NCBI GenBank assembly: GCA_037176885.1
Contig: JAWWNJ010000017.1
Coordinates: 744,001 to 808,000 of the forward strand
Source of the DNA: Favolaschia claudopus
Taxonomy: Eukaryota; Basidiomycota; Agaricomycetes; Agaricales; Mycenaceae
Direction of reading: 5' to 3'
Length of the DNA stretch: 64,000 nucleotides
The notes beneath the pieces are model-generated. The model saw only the letters and a list, made by a program, of their open reading frames with translations, had not been told where the DNA came from and did not search any database. Below are positions 55,311 to 64,000 of this stretch, piece after piece. A program made the translations under genes and the position numbers. Every line of letters begins with the position of its first letter. The stretch's first letter is position 1.

Positions 55311-57173
55311 ATGGTCGCGTTCGCCTTACTTCCTTTCCTCCTGGCCGCCGTCTCTCCGCTGTCGTCCGATGCTGCTCCGTTGTCCGGTCTCACCTCGATG
55401 GCCAAGTTCAAAGGAGTTCCAGTATTCCCCCCGGTGAACCTCGGTCTCATGTGCGAGATACCTATGTTCCAGAACGCTTGTGCTCGCGTTGCTGCGAAGA
55501 CCTCCGTTGGAAAGCAGGTATACACGCCTATTGGCACTGCTCAGGGTGTTGCCGATGGCTCTGGGGCCAACCGGTTTGCCGTCAAGTACGCGACTCACAC
55601 CCGTTGGGCTGCTTCTACGGTTGCTACAAAGTGGGCCCTTCCGTGCGTATATTAATTTCTCTCATGAATCTGAACTCGATCTGACCTTCGTTTTGACAGT
55701 ACGGGTGCGAAGAACGCCTCAGGACTTCCTCTCGCGTGCCCCCAGCCGAGTGTCGACCCTTCGACCTACACTGAGGACTGCTTGTCCATGATGCTCTATG
55801 TTCCCACCTCGCTCAAGGCGAACAGTGGCGTCCCCACGCTCCTTTGGATTCACGGTGGCTCATTCATCGCCGGTTCTGCCACTGCCCCGGGTCTTGATGG
55901 TTCTAAACTCGCCGTCGCTACGAATTCCATTGTTGCGGTTATGCAGTATAGGCTGGGTGCAGTAAGTTGGTTTCGGTTGTCATCTGATTGTGTGTGCTGA
56001 TAGCTCGTTTCACAGCTCGGCTTCATGGCTCCCGACGGCACGACTAACCTCGCCGTTAAGGATAGTATCGCTGCCATGAATTTCTTGGCCAAGGTCGTGC
56101 CCTCGTTCGGCGGTAGCTCCAGCAAGATTACTCTTGCTGGCCAGAGTAGCGGTGCTGGGATGATCCGCGCTCTATTGGCCGCTCCTTCTGCTTCTTCGCT
56201 TTTCCAGAGCGCTATTCTCCAGTCCGATCCTATCGTAAGTCTTCGCTCGCTAGTCTCGAACTGAACTAATCCGTGATTCCAGGACTATGGGTTCCTGAAC
56301 GTTTCGACTCAGAACGCTCTCCAGAGTTCCTTCAACACTCTGACCGGTTGCGCCGCCTCTGACAAAGCCTGCCAATCTTCTCTATCGGTCGACGCTATTC
56401 TCAGTGCCCAGGTCACACTTGGCGACAACGCCCCTTCCATCGACGCATCGACCGGTTCTGCTGAACCCATTCGTCCAGTCCGCGACGGTAGCCTCATCAA
56501 TACTCCCCTTGACCTCACCGCTCCATTCCCTCCTGTCAGCAAGCCCATTCTGTTGACAAATGTGAAGAACGAGGCCGGCCCTACCATTTTCGGTGCATTC
56601 ACTGGCATCCTTGCGCCATCTGTCTTCGGCCCCGTCTGCGCCGCATCCCTGGGTGACGCCCGCACCGAGACCATCCAGGCCTCCCCTTTCTACCCCACCA
56701 GCAACATCGCTGACACCCGTGTCCCCCTCGAAACCCTCGGCACGGACTGGATCTGGCGCTGCCCGACGTGGTCTCTCGCCCGCAGCTGGTCCGGCAACGG
56801 CGGCCGCGTTTTCGTAGGCATGTTCGTCACCGGCGCAACCTACCCCGTCAACAACGCCATCGCTTTCTGTCTGCAGCCCGGCTCCGTCTGCCACCAAGAC
56901 GATATCGAGATCGTTTTCGGGACTGTACCGAATCCCACCCCGGCTCAGGCGCAGCTGACGACGGAGATGCAGGCGCGGTATAAGGCGTTCTTGACGACGG
57001 GGTCGCCGAATGCTGCTGGGCTTTCGTCGTGGACTGCTGCGACTACGACAGACGTTCATGCGCACCAGCTTGGCGGCACTCCGTCGCCCAGTGGGGAGAT
57101 TCCCGCGGGTGCCTGCGACCCGTCGTTCTGGGGCTCTGCGGTCCAATACGACTACCAGGTCTTCGGCATTTGA
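55311..57173 (+). CDS. Secreted type-B carboxylesterase/lipase
   Basis: Alpha/beta hydrolase that cleaves ester bonds outside the cell. The signal peptide MVAFALLPFLLAAVSPLSSD is followed by TPIGTAQGVADGSGANRFAV, a typical start of the family. EDCLSMMLYVPTSLK and TLLWIHGGSFIAGSA form the oxyanion hole (HGGSF). The nucleophile elbow is ITLAGQSSGAGMIRALLAA (G-x-S-x-G). The acidic residue is probably the Glu in LTNVKNEAGPTIF, and the catalytic His is in VCHQDDIEIVFGTV. Three introns (about 50 nt each) occur near 55640, 55960 and 56235. The length of about 565 residues is normal. All catalytic residues are present. A long minus-strand frame opposite the second half is a shadow. Confidence 0.92.
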
Positions 57174-57746
57174 ACCACCCTCGCATTCTCCTCAAAAAAC
57201 ATACGAATACGAAAAACGGAAATCAACAAAAAACACACGCACGACTTTCTCATTGAGCATCCTTAGAATTCAACGAACTAATACTTGACGCACTTGCAGT
57301 CCTACTACATTGACCCACGCATTTCTGTATCCATCTTGCTGTATCCTTTATCCTTTTGGTGTCTTGGCGGTTTCGACCCTTCAACCCCACTTGTAGCCTA
57401 CATGACTGATGTCCCTAACTTATCATCCTAATTAATGGTGAACAACTTTAAAGCATTTTTGGACCGACTTTTCGAATCCCAAGTGGTTTCGACGCGCGCT
57501 AAGCTTACAGTAAGCTCAATTACCTCAAAGATTTTCACGGTTGATAGTCGTATTGATCGGATCAAGAGAAGCCGAAGTAGAGTGTTCACGGCATCTGCAA
57601 TCCAATTCTTGTGTTATTTCTCTCAACTCCACTTCCTCGACCTGCGCAACCTTGTTCCTGCAAATCTTCGTATTCTGGTCGCTCTTGTAGGCTCTACGAG
57701 ACAGCGCCCATCGAAGCCCCTGCTAGTTTCCCCCAAGCTTGCCTTG
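57174..57746. other. Intergenic region
   Basis: Esterase 3' flank and the leader of the transcription-factor gene. An open frame from 57435 runs in frame into the ATG at 57747, but its sequence looks non-coding. Confidence 0.4.
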
Positions 57747-60700
57747 ATGGCGTCGGCTTCTACTGATGCTCAAGCGGCGGAGGGTACCAAGAAACGCAGT
57801 CAGTTGCCTGGGTCCTCTGCTAGTTTTTCAAACAATTCATATTGTAGGGCTACGGGGATCCTGCGATATATGTCGCCGCCAAAAGAGTGAGCGCTTCTTG
57901 TCTTGTCCTTCGCCTTTCGTTCTTTCCACCGCGTCCGAATGGCACCGATTTCGCCCTTCCCCGCTTCCGATACGTATTCCACACGCATAATTTCTTACAC
58001 CTGCCGCAGTACGATGCGACTCTGCGAAGATGCCCGGCAATCGCTGCAGTAATTGCATTGCCTTCAATTCTGACTGCACACACAATTTATCCCAGGTCAA
58101 GGTTGGTTCGCGTTGATATAACCTACATCACCGGGACCTCATCGACTTTCAATAGCCACCGGCAGAAAAGGGGCCTCGCCGGTGAGACCGCCGTCCTATC
58201 TTTCCCACCTAGCTCATTTGCGCAAACAGAAAGCGCAATACCCAGTCAGCTCCTCCTCCTGCCGAGGTATTTTCATTTGTTCGTCCACGAATGGTTGTCT
58301 GACTTGAACTACGGACCCCGCCTCGAGCGGCGGTGGAAACACCCAAAGACATCGTCGATGGTTTCATACGGCAAACGTACTCTGCTCCAGAAACCCGCGA
58401 CGCTCTCCTTCAATTACTCCTCGAAATCTCTCGCTATGCCAGAGGCTTGGAGCAAGAAGTTGAAACTAGTCGACATGTTCAATCTCCCCAGTCGTCGACA
58501 ACTGCTGTTTCCCCGCCAGCAGACGATCCAGAACCTGCAGACGAGCCGGGAATAATCATGGATATACAAAAATTGCCAGACTATCTGAAACGGATAACGA
58601 TGGACGCAGCTAATCACCGGTTCTTTGGGAAGAATAGCAGCGTTATGTTTGTTAAACATGTGATGGAAACAGTTAAAGGCAGCTCCCCGCGCACACTTCC
58701 ACGCATGACGAGACCTAAATATTGGACACCGGTTCCTGTAAGTTTGCTTGCACTGCCCTCTCGACGACACTTATTCATTCTTATTCTTACTAGTGGGAGG
58801 CTCGACCGGACCCAGTCGTTATCCTCACTTTCCCTCCAACCGATCTGCTGCACGATCTAGTGGACATATACTTCAAGCAGATCAACATTTATACCTTCGT
58901 CCTCCATCGCCCGTCGTTTGAAAAGTTGTGAGTAAATCATCACTCCTAGCCATCCCCTTGAATACTAAGTAAACGATCGCAGAGTCGCTGACAGCCTGCA
59001 TACCCGCGACAACGATTTCGGTATGCTCGTGCTTGCCGTTTGCGCGTTAGCAAGCAAAAACTCGGCTGACAAACGGGTTCTCTTACCTTGTGAGCACGGC
59101 GAGCTGAGCGCTGGGTGGGAATGGTTCCGTCAAATTCGACGACCGTTTAGTGGTCCTGTTGTCAAAACCGCGTCATTGCATCAACTTCAATTATGCTGCG
59201 TTAGTCGTCGCTCTTCTCTATACCTTGCCGTCGTCTTGACGTCTCCCTTGTTTCTAGTTGTACATCGCATTCCAGCAAATGGGGTCCGACATCGAAGGCT
59301 GCTGGTTACTATGTGGCACCGGCATCTTGCAAGCACAAGACATTGGTGCCCATCGACTCATCACACCTTCAGTAACAGTCGAGGATGAAATGCTGAAACG
59401 AGCTTGCTTTTACCTTTCCGTAATCGATTCCATCGCTAGTGCTTGCTTTGGTCGGCCGCGAGTTTCGGTGCCGGGGGAATGTGATTTGAGTCGGCCTGTG
59501 AACGTCGATGACGAGTATTGGGATAATCCAGATCCAAAGCTGATGTTCAAGCAGCCGGAAGGGAAGCCCGCGTTGTCGCTCTATTATAATGCATATATAT
59601 CGTTGGTTAAGATATTTACGTTTTCGTGGCGGAATTCGGTATGTGTATCTTTGTTGTTGCCTAGTATATGGTTTGTGATGCTGACAGTACGAGTCTTGCA
59701 GGGTCCACCTCAGGACTATACGGGGACACGGCCGTTGGAGGCAGATACGGTGGCGGAGCTCGAGTGAGTTCTCAATTTCGTAAAATTGCTCTTCATTGAA
59801 TCGTATGATCCAGTACTCGATTGGACGAATGGGCGGCTAACATTCCTGAGCACCTGCTATGGAATCCGTACCAGGAGAACGAGATCTTTTTTGAGCAGAG
59901 TTCCGGTATGGTTTGTATTCTTAATAAATATATCGCCTGCTGAGGTTCGTCGCAGGCCTATACGGGAGCTTCTACCACCTTCAGATACTCATTCATCGTC
60001 CGTTTATCCAGCACAAGTCCGCTTCTGTACGTCCCCCTTGTTCATGGCTCACGTTGATTATCTACCTACTTTTCTTCATGCAGACCGTGAGATCGCTTGC
60101 GATATGCACCAACGCGGCTCGGTCGTGTTCTACGATAGCGGATGTCAAGAGTCGGAGAGGTTTTACGCCTGGGTATCACTTGATAGTCCGTTTCGTTTGT
60201 CTGCTTTGTTTCCGTCCTGTATTCAACGTCATTCTTCAGAAAGCGGTCTTTGATTCCGCGATTGTTCTCCTGCTCAATATCACTGGCGCTACACGTAGTG
60301 GGCTCGACGTCGACACGGATCGCGAGCTGGTCGATGTATATAAATGCATGACGCTGCTTAAACAGACAGAGCCCAGGTGGCAGAACGCGGGGCGTTTCTA
60401 GTGAGTGACCATTCCCTTGCTTGTCTTTCGAGTTCTCAACAGATCACTTCTCCACAGCGACTGTCTTTGTGAGGTCCTCAACGCAAGCAACCTCCCCCTT
60501 CCTCCTATATCATCGCCCGAAATTGTACCCTCCAAACTATCCTACGACACCTCTTACGAGCGTGGCCCCGCACCCGCAGCCAACGCCGGAGGCCGTCCTG
60601 CACCGGAATCATGGCCCGACAGCCTTCTTTCTTTGCCCATGGCCGTAGACGATTTAGGCAGTCTGCCAATCTATGGATCGTTAAACGAGCTTGGGCTTGC

Positions 60701-60951
60701 GGAGATGGACAAGTCCCTTCTGGCAGGCGCTGACTTCATTGGGGGCCTTTCTTATCAGCCTTTGTTGAATGGGAGTTTGCCGACTATGCAGAGTATGGAT
60801 ACTGATTATTATTTGTGCGTCTTGTTCAGTCTTTCTTGGTGTATAAACGAGGTGGCTGATGTGGATGGATGGTTGCAGGTCTCACTGGATGCCTTATCTT
60901 TCGAGTTTGGATGGAGTGACGCATGGGATGGGGACGCAGTTTGCTTCGTGA
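57747..60951 (+). CDS. Zn(II)2Cys6 fungal transcription factor
   Basis: Nuclear regulator. MASASTDAQAAEGTKKR joins two short exons that give RLRGSCDICRRQKIRCDSAK and MPGNRCSNCIAFNSDCTH. This is a complete six-cysteine binuclear zinc cluster; its third intron sits inside RQK|IRC, so the motif appears only after splicing. A linker follows with a coiled-coil-like LLQLLLEISRYARGLEQEVE. The middle domain has MDIQKLPDYLKRITMDAANH, FGKNSSVMFVKHVMETVKG, FKQINIYTFVLHRPSFEKL, YIAFQQMGSDIEGCWLLCGT and LKRACFYLSVIDSIASACFG. That is the fungal-specific transcription-factor domain. The tail ends DYYL|SHWMPYLSSLDGVTHG and MGTQFAS. At least nine introns are needed; the exact joins near 59.9-60.2 kb are uncertain. 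The pathway is unknown. Confidence 0.88.
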
Positions 60952-61134
60952 TATATATCTGTACTGGGTTAACGTGTAGTTTATTCCTTATAGTCTGTAG
61001 TCTGAATTGTAAACCTGAGTTGTTACTCTTAGATCCTGACTCGGCGAGGGTCAGATGGCGCGAATTCGTGGGTCCAAACTAAATCATTAAGTGATAGCAC
61101 GGATAGAAATATTGGTACATGGTGCTCGGAGCGG

Positions 61135-62108
61135 CTACCCTCGTCTCCGATTCGAGCTGGGTGGTGGGGGGAGCAACGGAATGCCGCCTCCGGAACTGCC
61201 GCTGCTCGATGAGGTCGTACTCGAAGACAAACTTGACAAGTCCCCAAGGAGATTCGTGGTGGGAAGGCTCGTTCCGGAGGTCGCCTTATCCTTGTTGGCT
61301 CGACCTGGGATGGCGATGGAGAAGGTCTGGCCTTCCTTAAGGCTGTAATCCTTCTTGGGACCGACAGGAATGTGGGGTGAGGGTTCGTCGGAAACTTCTG
61401 GCGGGTTCAGTATCGCTTTCTGGCGCCTAAATCCATGTTGGATTGGCGCAAAGGGAAGGAGAACAATAAAGCTTACTTGGTGTAATCCTGGAGCGCAACA
61501 TCTAACGGCAAGGTTGGTAGGTGAGCGTGTACAAATTGAGTTGAGGGATGCATACTAAAGTCAAAGCTGTCTGTTCGCTCCTGGAAGCCCATTCCAATGT
61601 ACGCTTTCTTGCCTGCGTCTTCTACGCGGACAACAAAGTATCGAGACGAATCGAGGACCGCTTCCACTGGTGGGCGTGTGACGTCGTAGTCAGCCTTCGC
61701 GAATACTAGTAACCGTTCAGTGGAAGTCCGAATGGATTCGAGAACTTCATACGTTCTCCTGCAGTTGCAAGTTATTATAATTGCATGTGAACGGGGACGA
61801 AATACGCACCAGTTGTGGGATCCTCGAAGAGTAACGAAGCGCCCGATGATCTCTCAATGATCCTTATCCTCCCTGAATGCTGCATGAGATTTCGAATGCA
61901 CCAAGTTCGAATTCTTAACCTTTCCAGAGAGGCGCAGACAGATCACCCCATTCGCCAGCTCGGTGACCCTCGTTCTTCTTCAGTGGAGGTATTTTGTACA
62001 CTGCGAGACAGCCCGTTGAGCCTATAAGAGCACACACAGGAAATCGCGAGCACCAGAGACTTCACGGCCGATGTAGAGAATCGATTCAACTTCGTCAAGA
62101 GAGTCCAT
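61135..62108 (-). CDS. NECAP1: NECAP-like adaptin-ear-binding endocytic protein
   Basis: Cytosolic accessory of clathrin-coated vesicle formation. Spliced N-terminus: [127 protein letters not shown]. This is the full PH-like NECAP domain: YKIPP, GHRAGEW, TGELFA, DSSRYFV, AYIGMGF and FDF are all family hallmarks. The C-terminus is a Ser/Pro tail with [20 protein letters not shown], ending SSNRRRG. Introns of 47 and 51 nt flank a 6-nt exon (61753-61758). The start lies 108 bp from the CSN8 start, transcribed divergently. Confidence 0.88.
61753..61758 (-). other. 6-nt microexon GAGAAC in the NECAP gene
   Basis: On the minus strand CTGCAG|GAGAAC|GTATGA sits between a 51-nt intron (61759-61809) and a 47-nt intron (61706-61752). 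Only by including these six bases does ACT-G + GAGAAC + TATTC give T-G-E-L-F, the invariant NECAP motif. Skipping it would lose G-E and keep the frame. Confidence 0.75.
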
Positions 62109-62171
62109 CGCGGCAGGAGACAACTAATAGTAAAGCAGTGATTGGCGTCAATCAAACCAATTTAGCGCCAT

Positions 62172-62183
62172 GTCACATGTGAC
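62172..62183. promoter_or_regulatory. GTCACATGTGAC palindrome in the NECAP/CSN8 bidirectional promoter
   Basis: A perfect 12-bp palindrome in the 108-bp space between two divergent start codons. It is the spacer-0 form of the GTCACA..TGTGAC element found upstream of RPA1/wc-2 and F-box B1/B2. Confidence 0.5.
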
Positions 62184-62216
62184 GAGTCACAAACACGCCG
62201 CTCAATCTTTACGCCC

Positions 62217-63456
62217 ATGTCGACCGCTGGACCCCCTACGCCCCCGCCATCGTCCGCCACTGAGATTCAGGATGCTGCGCGTGAAGTAGCGCCTCCTCCT
62301 GCTGCAGCTGCGTCAACATCGGCATCGTCGTCTGCGCCTCAGCAGAGGCAGGACGGGTTCACTCTCATTTTCCCGCAGCTTGCGAGCTCAGCGTCTGAAA
62401 AGCGGTTCAAGCACTTGATACATACTGCAGAGGCTCACGATATTGCTGTGCGCATTCTCTTTTTGAATGTCTATTTTTCTGAGGCCAGTGGATAGTCAGA
62501 TGCAGAACGCCAACAAAGCCGTTTACTTCTAACCGCGCCCCTTGTTCTTGCGTATCTCATTGTTGACGATCTGTAAGCATCCACGTGTCTTTTTGACTTC
62601 AGATCTGCTCAAACGACGCGTCGTAGCCCTCCCGCACGATTCGCATTGCATCGATTGCCACAGAACCTTCTGACATCGCCTTTGGGCAAGCAACTTTATG
62701 CTCTTTTAGCTTCGACTTCGGAAAGAAAATATCTCAATGTGTACACCCGAACGCATGCTTTACGAGAGCATGTTAGCCACGCCGACTTTTTCGATTCGTC
62801 TCTGGGCGCTGTTTTGTCTTTGATGCTTGAAGAATTCCTCAGTGAGTTTTGTTTTCATTTTTTCGTGTCCGAGTAACTCGTACGTGGACGGAGGTGCCTT
62901 ACCCCACGAGTAACTCGTCGGTATTTCATATGATGTTTGAGGCATTTGGCTTTATGCAGGAGCGCACCCTGCAATGCAGAACCTTATCTCAGCTACCTTC
63001 GGGCATTGACCCGCTTTTCTGATTCATTTCTTTCTCGTCTCATCTTCCACACACTGTCTGGTCGGTTTCTTACTCGACCATTCTTTCAGGTGCATTCCGC
63101 ACGAGAACCTTCAGCCTTTTGCAGAAAGCGTACACGTCACTTTCTCTTCCCCTTGCAGAGATGTACCTTGGACTCGCTTCGAATGATGTGCTCGCTGGTA
63201 CGTCGTTGTCGTGGTTCCATATCATGAGCTCTGACGTTCTCTCAGCGGCGCAGAGAAGCGGTTGGTCGTACGATCCTTCCACGCAAGTCCTCACCCCTCC
63301 GACGCAAAAGCCCACTGTCCGTTCCAGCGGCAATAGCTCTGCTCGTGAGTTTCTTGAAATGGTCTGATCGTCCTGTCTCTTACGCATGCACCAGCGATTT
63401 CGTCTCTCGCGACGTTTGATTTTGTTTCGAACAGTGTTGCGAAACTGGAAACTTAG
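62217..63456 (+). CDS. CSN8: COP9 signalosome subunit 8-like protein
   Basis: Part of the complex that removes Nedd8 from cullins, so a regulator of SCF ligases. MSTAGPPTPPPSSATEIQDA is a disordered start. TLIFPQLASSASEKRFKHLI, LLLTAPLVLAYLIVDDLPPA, RFALHRLPQNLLTSPLGKQL, LASTSERKYLNVYTRTHALR, RTFSLLQKAYTSLSLPLAEM and YLGLASNDVLAAAQRSGWSY follow the CSN8/PSMD8/EIF3K helical-repeat plus winged-helix pattern. The end is SSLATFDFVSNSVAKLET. Four or more introns are needed, one of them long or containing an exon I did not place (about 62840-63090). A CSN8 is recognisable from PPARF and AEMYLGL; the more distant relatives PSMD8 and EIF3K are less likely. A role beside many F-box genes is a coincidence of position, not evidence. 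Confidence 0.75.
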
Positions 63457-63858
63457 TCCACTCACTTGTAAGATTAGCGACGTATTTTCATTTGTAAAGC
63501 ATACACATTCCAGCGGTGAAGTATTGGTGCGATCGATATGCCAGTTTCTCAGAGAACCGCTGCTGCTTTGCCTCTCGCACGCGGGTTATGCGGAAGATGC
63601 CTTCAAAAGCCGCCTGTTTTGCGCGCGATGTCGAGTGTTGGATCTCTCCGCCGATACTCTTGTAAGACCCTCATTTGAGTTGATCTAAATGAACGGCCAC
63701 AGACCGGATAGCCCGAGGGTACTAGTGCAGGATACTCCTTGAGCTTCAGTTTTCTATGCAGAATCGCGTCAGATCGCGTCGTCCGACTTCTCCCAATCCT
63801 TTTACCGTCCGAACTTTATGCCTCTAGTCACTCAGCACTTCACAAAGGTTATCCCAGT
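63457..63858. other. Convergent 3' region
   Basis: Between the 3' ends of CSN8 and the next minus-strand gene. A plus-strand frame of about 100 codons overlaps the end of CSN8 (63386-63688) in another frame and has no motif. Confidence 0.35.
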
Positions 63859-64000
63859 CTACTCGTCATGATTAATTTCCCTACCTTTGTGAACCTTGAA
63901 GTTTGACCCGAGCTTCCCTCCAGCCTTGTTGCGAGCGGTATTTCCTGCTATTTCTCGAAGTTCGTCCTCAGTTTGTGCTTCAGCGGTGGCGGATGCAAGG
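63859..64000 (-). CDS. C-terminal end of an unidentified gene (cut by the window edge)
   Basis: A minus-strand open frame enters from the right edge and ends TAG at 63859-63861: LASATAEAQTEDELREIAGN, TARNKAGGKLGSNFKVHKGR, EINHDE. The charged, Gly/Lys-rich tail reads as coding and is not in a recognisable domain. The upstream part lies outside the window. Confidence 0.5.
   Translation of the reverse strand, partial: LASATAEAQTEDELREIAGNTARNKAGGKLGSNFKVHKGREINHDE

Noticed and set aside
56382..57146. 254-codon minus-strand frame opposite the esterase
   Set aside because: Arg-rich shadow of a GC-biased coding exon; the plus strand has complete catalytic motifs.
1..64000. CRISPR arrays, bacterial operons, ribosome binding sites
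   Set aside because: The gene structure is eukaryotic with spliceosomal introns; no direct-repeat/spacer array was seen.

Overview
The window looks like nuclear DNA of a filamentous basidiomycete, most likely an Agaricomycete. Genes are compact and rich in introns of about 45-60 nt with GT..AG borders. Several families are typical of mushrooms: coiled-coil F-box-like proteins, an ABCC transporter, a Cys-rich secreted protein and a type-B esterase. A nuclear tRNA-Ser gene carries a 10-nt intron. I see no bacterial or viral region and no CRISPR array. All names come from reading motifs; no database search was run.

Layout. 0.6-4.3 kb: a white-collar-2-type light-signalling protein (-) and the replication protein A large subunit (+), sharing a divergent promoter. 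4.6-9.1 kb: a proline-rich repeat protein (-), MICOS subunit Mic10 (+) and an uncharacterised membrane protein (-). 11.1-15.4 kb: a large conserved fungal membrane-anchored protein and tRNA-Ser(CGA). 17-22 kb: three uncharacterised genes. 22.5-29.4 kb: a full-length ABCC transporter. 29.5-33.7 kb: a GNAT acetyltransferase and a SNF2-family ATPase, divergent.

34-53 kb is an accessory-looking block. Five F-box-like genes (pair A1/A2, tandem pair B1/B2, and one LRR-type gene) are interspersed with arginase, a serine-rich unknown, a NUDT19-like Nudix hydrolase, a small secreted Cys-rich protein and a tail-anchored fatty aldehyde dehydrogenase. 53.3-55.3 kb shows no gene. 55.3-61 kb holds a secreted carboxylesterase and a Zn2Cys6 transcription factor. 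61-63.5 kb holds divergent NECAP (endocytosis) and COP9 signalosome subunit 8, followed by the 3' end of an unidentified gene.

Main points of interest. (1) A recurring promoter vocabulary, ACGCGT (MluI-box-like) and GTCACA..TGTGAC palindromes, lies upstream of many genes here; one copy is carried inside a ~0.5 kb MITE-like element in front of an F-box gene. (2) A 423-residue protein is built of about 16 short amphipathic Leu-Leu-Glu-Lys-type modules joined by polyproline. (3) RPA1 has intact splice sites but about seven single-base frame breaks, and two neighbouring genes show similar problems, which points to local sequence error or recent decay. (4) NECAP needs a 6-nt microexon. (5) F-box gene A2 is cut by one in-frame TAG.
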